Source: an uncultured bacterium (GTDB taxonomy: Bacteria > Patescibacteriota > Saccharimonadia > Saccharimonadales > Saccharimonadaceae). Taken from it: a stretch of DNA of 22,833 nt. Shown here in pieces: positions 17,183 through 22,833 of this stretch (position 1 is its first letter; the number at the start of each line of letters is the position of its first letter). The position numbers and the translations under genes are program-made. Location of the stretch: assembly GCA_903844835.1 (NCBI GenBank), contig CAIMUU010000095.1:1-22833 (forward strand), read 5' to 3'. Below the pieces are notes generated by a model. The model was not told where the DNA came from, did no database searches, and saw only the letters and a program-made list of their open reading frames with translations.

Positions 17183-18850
17183 ATGATAGATCTTGAAATA
17201 CCAATCGGTAAACGAACCTTAAAGTATCGTCTTTTAGAGATGCTACCAGCCACCCTCAGCTACGGCGCTTTTGTCCTTTTGGTGGTGTTATCACTACTTA
17301 GTCCGACTTTAGCCGCAATTTATCTATTGGTTGTTGTTGTCACCCTATTAGTCAAGGCAGTTGGCATTTCTACCCATATGATTTTAGGAAATAATAAACT
17401 TGAAGCGGCTCAAAAGGTCAATTGGCACGACAGGCTTGCCGATCTTGAGACGCCCAGAACGTCCTATAGCGCACTAAGACGCCATTATTCAGATGAATTT
17501 GGGGCGACGGCACATGTTGATAACCTTCGATTGATTACGGCTGATCCAGGGCTTTTCCCAAAACCGTCGCAGATTTTTAATGCCGTGATTATTGCAGCAT
17601 ATAATGAGTCATACGAAGTAATAGCTCCAACTGTTGAGTCGGTAATCAATACTACTTACGACAATAGCAAAATTATATTATCAATAGCTTATGAGCAAAG
17701 GGGTGGTGAGGCAATTAAGGCTACTGTAGAGAGGCTAAAGAGAGAGTATGGCAGTAAGTTTTATGCATTTCATACTATTGAGCACCCAAAGGATTTGCCT
17801 AATGAAGTAATAGGCAAGGGTGGCAATATTACTCATGCCGGTCGTTTTTTAAAACAATGGTTAAAGGAAGAGGGTATTGCCTATAAAAACGTTATTGTAA
17901 CAACCCTAGATAGTGATAATAGGCCTCATCCAACATACCTTGACTATGTCACATATGAATATATTGTTCACGAAGACCGTAAGCATCTGTCTTATCAGCC
18001 AGTCTCATTGTTTTTAAACAATATTTGGGATGTTCCAGCCCCAATGAGAGTCGTAGCGACTGGTAACTCATTTTGGAATATTATTAGCTCAATGCGACCG
18101 CACACCCTGCGAAACTTTGCATCACATTCCCAGCCAATGGATGCTCTTGAGGAGATGGATTTTTGGAGTACTCGAACAATTGTAGAGGACGGGCATCAAT
18201 ATTGGAGAAGCTATTTCTACTTTAATGGTAATTATTCAGTCCTGCCTATCTATGTTCCAATTTACCAAGACGCCGTCTTGTCGAGTACCTATTTAAAAAC
18301 ACTAAAAGCTCAGTTTATCCAACTTCGTCGATGGGCTTATGGGGCAACGGACATTGCCTATGTTGCTTCTCGTATGCTGTCTCGTGATCGCAATGTGCCC
18401 CTGCTTGGTGGGCTGGCAAGACTGGGTAGGCTAATTGATGGTCATGTGACGCTGGCTAGCGTGTCGGTATTGGTTGCGGTTGGGGGATGGGTCCCATTAT
18501 TAATAAATACTGAAGCCGCTCGCAGTATGGCTGCGCAGCAGTTACCGGGTGTTATAAGCGTCATTCAGGAGGTTGCCCTAGTGGGAGTCGTTATCACTGT
18601 GTTTCTAGCCTTTAAAATGCTGCCGCCGCGTCCTGAGCGCTATAAACGACACAGAACTCTTGGAATGATTGCTCAGTGGGTTCTGATGCCCCTAACGGCC
18701 ATAGCGTATAGTTCTGTAAGCGCGCTATACTCTCAGGGTAGGCTATTCCTCGGGCGATATCTTGATAAGTTTGATGTTACTGACAAGGCGACTCACCAGT
18801 CCGTTCTAGAAGCCCGACAAATTGCCAGGGACAAACGCCACCATAGATAG
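17183..18850 (+). CDS. Family 2 glycosyltransferase, processive type, membrane-bound
   Basis: 555 residues. Two N-terminal helices (about 27-62) precede the catalytic domain, which starts FNAVIIAAYNES (about 132). Motifs: DSD at 243-245 (metal and nucleotide binding), the ED of TIVEDGHQYW (335-336; catalytic base) and QLRRW (380-384), which together make the D, D, D, QxxRW set of processive GT2 enzymes such as cellulose, hyaluronan or poly-N-acetylglucosamine synthases. Several C-terminal helices follow (about 418-440, 455-480 and beyond). The sugar donor and polymer cannot be told. It probably makes a surface polysaccharide together with the small membrane protein just upstream. Confidence 0.88.
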   Translation: MIDLEIPIGKRTLKYRLLEMLPATLSYGAFVLLVVLSLLSPTLAAIYLLVVVVTLLVKAVGISTHMILGNNKLEAAQKVNWHDRLADLETPRTSYSALRRHYSDEFGATAHVDNLRLITADPGLFPKPSQIFNAVIIAAYNESYEVIAPTVESVINTTYDNSKIILSIAYEQRGGEAIKATVERLKREYGSKFYAFHTIEHPKDLPNEVIGKGGNITHAGRFLKQWLKEEGIAYKNVIVTTLDSDNRPHPTYLDYVTYEYIVHEDRKHLSYQPVSLFLNNIWDVPAPMRVVATGNSFWNIISSMRPHTLRNFASHSQPMDALEEMDFWSTRTIVEDGHQYWRSYFYFNGNYSVLPIYVPIYQDAVLSSTYLKTLKAQFIQLRRWAYGATDIAYVASRMLSRDRNVPLLGGLARLGRLIDGHVTLASVSVLVAVGGWVPLLINTEAARSMAAQQLPGVISVIQEVALVGVVITVFLAFKMLPPRPERYKRHRTLGMIAQWVLMPLTAIAYSSVSALYSQGRLFLGRYLDKFDVTDKATHQSVLEARQIARDKRHHR

Positions 18851-18874
18851 CGCTTCTTATCGTTCGGGACAATA

Positions 18875-18903
18875 AATAGCACTCCAACTTGTAGAGTGCT
18901 ATT
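18875..18903. terminator. Terminator between the glycosyltransferase and the small minus-strand ORF
   Basis: Perfect 10-bp stem AATAGCACTC/GAGTGCTATT (18875-18884 and 18894-18903). On the minus strand it follows the small ORF by 17 bases and is followed by TATTG; on the plus strand it follows the glycosyltransferase. Neither side has a long T run. Confidence 0.6.
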
Positions 18904-18920
18904 AAAATAGAAGCCGTATA

Positions 18921-19049
18921 TTATATTGTTCTAATTCGAACTTCACGCCGTACTTGCTGTAGGGTCTTGTTATATTCAAACCCAAGACTAAAACGCTCTA
19001 GTTGCGATGGTGTAGTGGCGGTAGATTGTATCTGTTGCTTATTACGCAT
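18921..19049 (-). CDS. Small basic protein of 42 residues, unknown
   Basis: Begins MRNKQQIQSTATTPSQLERF and ends QQVRREVRIRTI; basic, no membrane helix, no cysteine. It is not recognisable as a family. Support for it being real: an extended -10 box (TGC TAATAT) lies six bases before its ATG, the arrangement seen at other genes here, and a terminator hairpin lies 17 bases beyond its stop. The C-terminal half looks like an amphipathic helix that could bind nucleic acid or a partner. It sits between the glycosyltransferase and tRNA-Val, on the same strand as the tRNA. Confidence 0.55.
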   Translation of the reverse strand: MRNKQQIQSTATTPSQLERFSLGFEYNKTLQQVRREVRIRTI

Positions 19050-19055
19050 GTCTTT

Positions 19056-19064
19056 ATATTAGCA
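19056..19064 (-). promoter_or_regulatory. Extended -10 promoter of the 42-residue ORF
   Basis: On the minus strand TGC then TAATAT (19061-19056), six bases before the ATG at 19049. Confidence 0.6.
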
Positions 19065-19148
19065 TAAGAGGCATAATATGTCAATGGAACGGGCGAAAGG
19101 TGAATATTCAATTGGTGATATACGTAGCCAATCAATGGCGCAATTGTG

Positions 19149-19170
19149 CTAGTGGAAAACTTTTCCATAG
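19149..19170. repeat. Operator-like palindrome
   Basis: TGGAAAA-C-TTTTCCA (19153-19167), flanked by CTA and TAG. It lies about 90 bases upstream of the small ORF's promoter on its strand. It could be a repressor site; no T run, so not an obvious terminator. Confidence 0.35.
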
Positions 19171-19183
19171 TGTGTGTAACTTC

Positions 19184-19216
19184 CAAATAAAAACTCATCA
19201 CTACTAGTGATGAGTT
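19184..19216 (-). terminator. Terminator of tRNA-Val
   Basis: On the minus strand an 11-bp perfect stem (19216-19206 with 19202-19192, AACTCATCACT) with a 3-base loop, followed by TTTTATTT. Confidence 0.88.
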
Positions 19217-19227
19217 AATGTCTGATA

Positions 19228-19304
19228 TGGTGGGCCCTAAAGGATTCGAACCTTTCACCTCCACAACGTCAATGTGGCGCTCTAGCCAAATGAGCTAAGA
19301 GCCC
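19228..19304 (-). tRNA. tRNA-Val (anticodon GAC)
   Basis: 77 nt with encoded CCA and discriminator A. The acceptor GGGCTCT/AGGGCCC pairs with one T-G wobble; anticodon arm CCACA-TTGACGT-TGTGG; T arm AAAGG-TTCGAAT-CCTTT. Followed by its own terminator. Confidence 0.95.
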
Positions 19305-19316
19305 GTATCGCCATTT

Positions 19317-19325
19317 AGAATATCA
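19317..19325 (-). promoter_or_regulatory. Extended -10 promoter of tRNA-Val
   Basis: On the minus strand TGA then TATTCT (19322-19317), divergent from the thrS promoter. Confidence 0.5.
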
Positions 19326-19350
19326 AAATGACGGTGTTCGCGCAAGGATA

Positions 19351-19359
19351 TGCTATCAT
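19351..19359 (+). promoter_or_regulatory. Extended -10 promoter of the thrS leader
   Basis: TGC followed by TATCAT (19354-19359); start predicted near 19366, giving a leader of about 220 bases before thrS. Confidence 0.65.
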
Positions 19360-19365
19360 ATTAAT

Positions 19366-19586
19366 TGAACATAGACGTAATCTAACCAATTATCGAGTTC
19401 CGTGGGAGTGATGATGTGCGTAACGTTGTCTCATAAGCGCCCTGTCTGATGGCGGGGAAGTCCGGTGGAACCACTCTCCGTAGCTTTATGCGAAGGTGAG
19501 CCCGAGACATGCGATATATAGATTTAAATTTTTATTTAAAGCTAGTCATCGCATGTTTTTATTTATAATAAATAAGGAGATCAAAT
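19366..19586 (+). promoter_or_regulatory. Structured thrS leader with T-box-like core
   Basis: Long untranslated leader between promoter and thrS. Possible stems: GTCTC (19428-19432)/GAGAC (19504-19508) closing the core; CGCC (19438-19441)/GGCG (19451-19454); CGGGGA (19453-19458)/TCTCCG (19475-19480). The core contains GGTGGAACCAC (19464-19474), which matches the T-box consensus GGGUGGNACCGCG. Its N is A, complementary to the U discriminator of tRNA-Thr seen at 16746. Against a standard T-box: no clear Stem I or specifier loop, and the terminator does not use the T-box strand directly. Regulation of thrS by attenuation is likely; the ligand (tRNA-Thr or a small molecule) is open. Confidence 0.6.
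19507..19562 (+). terminator. Attenuator terminator in the thrS leader
   Basis: ACATGCGAT (19507-19515) pairs with ATCGCATGT (19548-19556), followed by TTTTATTT. An inner hairpin TTTAAAT/ATTTAAA (loop TTTT) lies between the arms. A second ATGCG at 19488-19492 could pair with the same 3' arm and prevent terminator formation. Confidence 0.75.
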
Positions 19587-21404
19587 ATGAAAGATGAAAA
19601 GATAAATATTATGCGCCATAGTATGGCCCATATTACGGCCGCAGCAGTCCAGAGACTTTGGCCAAGTGCTAAATTCGGGGTTGGCTCAGTTGTTGATAAT
19701 GGGTTTTACTATGATATTGATTTGGGAGAAGTGAAAATTTCCGAAGCTAACTTTCCCAAAATTGAAAAGGCTATGCAGGGCATTATTGAATATGGTGACG
19801 ATTTTGAGAAACTTGAGATGCCTATTGATGAGGCGATTAGTTGGGCCAAGGCAAACGGCCAACCATATAAAGAAGAATTATTGAATGACCTAAAGCGCTC
19901 CGGTACAACTGTTGCTAAGGATCTAGATATGGACGAGATTGGTTTGGCTACCGATGGAGAGTCGGCAGTAAAGACTGTGACGTTTTACAAAAATGGTAAT
20001 TTTGTTGATTTATGCCGAGGCCCACACATTGCAAATACCAGAGATGCTGGAGCATTTAAGTTATTGCGCGTAGCCGGTGCCTATTGGCGCGGTAAAGAGA
20101 CTAACCCGCAAATGCAACGTCTCTACGGCGTGGTTTTTGCGACTCAAACCGAACTTAGTGATTACCTAGAGCGACTAGAGTTGGCAAAAACTAGAGACCA
20201 CCGTGTGGTTGGACCCCAGCTAGGCATCTATATGATTTCTGACGCTGTTGGCCAAGGCCTACCGATGATGATGCCACGTGGGGAAACATTAAAAGACCTT
20301 TTAATTCGATATATGCGCCAAGAAGAAGAGGCCAGAGGTTATAAGTATGTCGAAACGCCCGTGTTGGCGCATGAAAATTTATACAAACGATCTGGGCATG
20401 CCGATCATTATAGTGACGCGATGTATAAGTTAAAAGACGATGAAGGCCAAACTTTTTACCTTAAACCAATGAACTGCCCTCATCATCATATGATTTATGA
20501 AAAAATGGTTGAAAGTTATCGTGATTTGCCATTTAAGTTGGCCGAAGCTGGTAGGGTATATCGAAAAGAACTTTCTGGTACTCTTACAGGTTTAATCCGA
20601 GTCCGTGGCCCCATCACTCAAAATGACTCACACATATATATTCGACCCAACCAACTAAAAGACGAATTTGTTAAAGTTCTTGAGTTGTTTAAGACTGTCT
20701 ACCAGACTATGGGCATAAATGATTATTGGTATCGTCTTTCTCTGCCTGACTTTACGAAAGACAAGTACGAAGGTGATAAACAGGCTTGGATGGATGCTAG
20801 TAATGCAATTCGCGAGGCTATGCAGGAATTTGGGGCTGAATTTGTCGAAGTCGAAGGTGAGGCGGCATTTTATGGACCAAAAATTGACGTGCAAACTCGT
20901 AATATTTTAGGCAAGGAAGATTCAATAGCAACTTCGCAGGTTGATATACTTGTTCCGTATAGGATGGATTTGAACTACATTGATGAGGCTGGCAATAAAG
21001 TAAAGCCAATTATTATTCACCGTGCTATCCTTGGTTCATTTGAGCGTTTTATCGGTATGTTGATCGAAAAAACAGCAGGGTGGTTCCCATTTTGGCTTGC
21101 GCCTGAGCAAGTCCGCATATTAACTATCAATAACACCCTAAATGACTACGTTGCTGAAATTAAGTCGATTCTTGACGGCATTATTCTGATGAAACCACTC
21201 AGGCACAATGAACTGCGCTATTCAGTTGATGAGCGCAATGAATCACTTGGTAAAAAAATCCGCGAAGCCACAAACTTAAAGATTCCAATTCAGCTAATTG
21301 TTGGTCAGCAGGATAAAGATGTTCGTGAAGTTAGTGTCCGCACTCAGCTAGGTGAGCAAAAAGTTAATATCGATGGTCTAAAAGACTATCTATTGTCTTT
21401 ATAG
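19587..21404 (+). CDS. thrS: Threonyl-tRNA synthetase lacking the TGS domain
   Basis: Class II synthetase charging tRNA-Thr, 605 residues versus about 640 for E. coli. The protein starts directly in the editing domain (MRHSMAHITAAAV), so the N-terminal TGS domain is absent. Editing residues are present: His11, His15, and Cys143, His147 (VDLCRGPH). The core zinc ligands are Cys297 (MNCPHH), His348 (TQNDSHIY) and His478 (IIHRAILGS). Motif 2 includes RVYRKELSGTLTGLIRVRG, and motif 3 GSFERFIGMLIE. The anticodon-binding domain starts near FWLAPEQVRI (502). TAAGGAGA 7 bases before the ATG is a strong ribosome-binding site. It is controlled by the upstream attenuator and followed 11 bases later by miaA. 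Confidence 0.97.
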   Translation: MKDEKINIMRHSMAHITAAAVQRLWPSAKFGVGSVVDNGFYYDIDLGEVKISEANFPKIEKAMQGIIEYGDDFEKLEMPIDEAISWAKANGQPYKEELLNDLKRSGTTVAKDLDMDEIGLATDGESAVKTVTFYKNGNFVDLCRGPHIANTRDAGAFKLLRVAGAYWRGKETNPQMQRLYGVVFATQTELSDYLERLELAKTRDHRVVGPQLGIYMISDAVGQGLPMMMPRGETLKDLLIRYMRQEEEARGYKYVETPVLAHENLYKRSGHADHYSDAMYKLKDDEGQTFYLKPMNCPHHHMIYEKMVESYRDLPFKLAEAGRVYRKELSGTLTGLIRVRGPITQNDSHIYIRPNQLKDEFVKVLELFKTVYQTMGINDYWYRLSLPDFTKDKYEGDKQAWMDASNAIREAMQEFGAEFVEVEGEAAFYGPKIDVQTRNILGKEDSIATSQVDILVPYRMDLNYIDEAGNKVKPIIIHRAILGSFERFIGMLIEKTAGWFPFWLAPEQVRILTINNTLNDYVAEIKSILDGIILMKPLRHNELRYSVDERNESLGKKIREATNLKIPIQLIVGQQDKDVREVSVRTQLGEQKVNIDGLKDYLLSL

Positions 21405-21415
21405 TCGAGAATGAA

Positions 21416-22291
21416 ATGTCACAGACAAAAAAACCATTAGTCGTAATTGTTGGGCCAACTGCAAGCGGTAAGACTAGTCTGGCTATTGAAGTTGCCGAAA
21501 AATGTAATGGCGAGATAATTTGTGCCGATTCGAGAACGATATATAATGGTATGGATATTGGTACGGCTAAGCCTAGTCCCGAGGACCAGGCTCGTGTCCC
21601 ACATTGGGGGATCAATTTAGTGAGTCCTGGTGAATATTTTTCAGTTTTTGATTTTAAGCAATATGCTGATGCAAAAATATCTGAAATATGGTCTAGGGGG
21701 AACGTGCCAATAATTGTTGGCGGAACTGGACTATATATTGACTCAATTATTTTTGATTACAAGTTCGGCGAGCAGGTCGATATGGAGTTGCGAAATAGAT
21801 TGAATAAGTTATCTCTTGAGGAATTGTATTCATATAGTAAAACAAACAACATTAGCTTACCTGAAAATGTTAAAAATAAGCGCTATGTTGTTCGCTCTAT
21901 CGAACGAAGTGGCCAAACTACTTCAAGGCGCGATAAGCCTATCGAAGGAAGTATTATAGTTGGCTTGATGACCGATAGGGACATATTACGACAGCGAATT
22001 GCGCTGAGAGCAGACCAGCTATTTCATGATGGTGTTATTGACGAGGCAAGTGTTTTGATAAAAAGATATGGCTGTGACAATGAGGCCATGAAGGGTAATA
22101 TTTATCGTGTAGCCAACTCGTATCTTAAGGGTGATATTACGATTGAAGAAATGAAAAATAAGAATTTATCATTGGATTGGCAACTAGCAAAGCGCCAAAT
22201 GACTTGGCTGAAACGGAACCATTTTATCGAATGGTGCTCAGTTAAGGATGCACTTAAGTATATAATGGCCCAACTCGCAAAGTGCAGTTAG
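21416..22291 (+). CDS. miaA: tRNA dimethylallyltransferase
   Basis: Transfers a dimethylallyl group to A37 of tRNAs reading U-starting codons. 291 residues, slightly short for the family (about 300-315). P-loop GPTASGKTSLAIEVA near the N-terminus, then the DSRTIYNGMDIGTAKPS signature (usually DSRQVYRGMDIGTAK), NVPIIVGGTGLYIDS, and the C-terminal RQMTWLKRN. A weak GAGAATGA precedes the ATG. It begins 11 bases after thrS, so both are probably on one transcript under the thrS attenuator. It ends just before the next promoter. No miaB is in the window. Confidence 0.96.
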   Translation: MSQTKKPLVVIVGPTASGKTSLAIEVAEKCNGEIICADSRTIYNGMDIGTAKPSPEDQARVPHWGINLVSPGEYFSVFDFKQYADAKISEIWSRGNVPIIVGGTGLYIDSIIFDYKFGEQVDMELRNRLNKLSLEELYSYSKTNNISLPENVKNKRYVVRSIERSGQTTSRRDKPIEGSIIVGLMTDRDILRQRIALRADQLFHDGVIDEASVLIKRYGCDNEAMKGNIYRVANSYLKGDITIEEMKNKNLSLDWQLAKRQMTWLKRNHFIEWCSVKDALKYIMAQLAKCS

Positions 22292-22294
22292 ACA

Positions 22295-22303
22295 TGGTAT
22301 TAT
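22295..22303 (+). promoter_or_regulatory. Extended -10 promoter of the terminal regulator gene
   Basis: TGG followed by TATTAT (22298-22303); a leader of about 24 bases with GGGAG (22322-22326) seven bases before the ATG. Confidence 0.65.
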
Positions 22304-22333
22304 AGAACACGAAAGTTATACGGGAGCGAACAT

Positions 22334-22833
22334 ATGATTGATGCACTTTTTGGTTCAAAGACAAGAGTTAAGTTGCTACATCTGTTTCTGAACAATTCAG
22401 GCCAGCCATTTTATGTTCGAGAAATAACGCGTAAGATTGATGAACAAATAAATTCAGTCCGCCGTGAATTGTCAAATATGCTTGAGGTTGGTATTATTAC
22501 TAGCGATAGTTCAGACAATAAATTATATTATCAGGTCAATCAGCGTTACGAGTATTTTTTACCGCTTAAAGCGATCTTTTGTGATACGAAAGATGATGGT
22601 TCTAGTATAATTGCTTCATCTCAGTCCGGTGTCACCAAAGATTACGTCCCAATGATTCAGGGTACTGCTGGTCTGAGGCTAGTAGTTTTTGCCGGTATTC
22701 TAGTCAAAGGTTCTAGTTCTTCGGTTGACATATTATTAGTTGGTAATATTTCTGCACCTAAAGCCAAGGCTTTAGTCAAGGTGGTTGAGAAGTCGGAAGG
22801 TCGTGATATAAATTATTCTGTGTTATCGTATGA
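22334..22833 (+). CDS. Winged-helix protein with nucleotidyltransferase-like domain, 3' end missing
   Basis: 166 residues are visible; the frame runs off the window. Residues about 1-65 (IDALFGSKTRVKLLHLFLNN, then FYVREITRKID, then NSVRRELSNMLEVGIIT) form a winged helix-turn-helix of the ArsR/MarR-like shape. From about 110 LRLVVFAGILVKGSSSSVDILLVGN resembles the start of a minimal nucleotidyltransferase domain (GS...D-x-D), but the second Asp is replaced, so activity is doubtful. Fusions of this kind occur in several bacterial and archaeal groups, as regulators or antitoxin-like proteins. It has its own promoter and ribosome-binding site. The function is unknown. Confidence 0.72.
   Translation, partial: MIDALFGSKTRVKLLHLFLNNSGQPFYVREITRKIDEQINSVRRELSNMLEVGIITSDSSDNKLYYQVNQRYEYFLPLKAIFCDTKDDGSSIIASSQSGVTKDYVPMIQGTAGLRLVVFAGILVKGSSSSVDILLVGNISAPKAKALVKVVEKSEGRDINYSVLSY

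Noticed and set aside
19078..19152. Plus-strand ORF of 24 codons with AAGAGG before its ATG
   Set aside because: Very short, no distinct promoter, overlaps the palindrome and lies opposite the small ORF's promoter; chance cannot be excluded.
19428..19515. Cobalamin riboswitch or RNase P RNA
   Set aside because: GGGAAGTCCGGTGGAA resembles parts of both, but the remaining conserved blocks of either family are not visible; thrS context fits amino-acid attenuation better.
20655..21615. Minus-strand open frames opposite thrS and miaA
   Set aside because: They are short, lack promoters and ribosome-binding sites and overlap clearly coding sequence; treated as shadows.

Overview
The window is an AT-rich bacterial fragment using the standard bacterial code. 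Its gene content fits a reduced-genome Patescibacteria/CPR member, most likely Saccharibacteria (TM7). It has a type IV pilus locus, a threonyl-tRNA synthetase without the N-terminal TGS domain, a parvulin-like membrane protein paired with a PH-domain protein, and queA-tgt without queuosine de novo genes. The lineage is an inference from gene content; no marker gene was compared against a database.

Bases 1-76 do not belong with the rest. They encode the last 24 residues of a gammaproteobacterial-type aspartate-semialdehyde dehydrogenase. They are joined within about 35 bases to a pilB that has lost its 5' part. This looks like a chimeric contig end, less likely a real insertion. Bases 102-8236 are a type IV pilus locus: pilB (truncated), pilT, pilC, a pilin, a strong terminator, pilD, then four overlapping or closely spaced minor-pilin-like genes. 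PilD would process the prepilins, PilB and PilT power extension and retraction, and PilC is the inner-membrane platform. A convergent Xer-type tyrosine recombinase closes the block.

Bases 9210-10151 hold ndk, tRNA-Arg(CCT) and an odd 211-bp stretch. That stretch is bounded by a 21-bp repeat of the tRNA 3' end, is full of perfect hairpins, and is followed by a 42-bp palindrome. Next come a PH-domain membrane protein, a parvulin-like membrane-anchored protein, Mn-type superoxide dismutase, alanine racemase (minus strand), queA and tgt (tRNA queuosine modification), and a rubrerythrin-like protein (minus strand).

Bases 16439-19304 hold tRNA-Asp(GTC, minus), tRNA-Thr(CGT, plus), a small membrane protein with a processive-type family 2 glycosyltransferase, a 42-residue minus-strand ORF with its own promoter and terminator, and tRNA-Val(GAC, minus). 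The window ends with thrS behind a structured leader and attenuator, miaA, and the 5' part of a winged-helix/nucleotidyltransferase-like regulator.

One promoter grammar recurs: an extended -10 (TGn followed by TATAAT-like hexamer) without a clear -35, often 6-9 bases before an ATG, implying many leaderless mRNAs. The most interesting items are the tRNA-Arg-associated hairpin segment, the thrS leader with its T-box-like core, the promoter/leaderless pattern, and the asd-pilB junction.
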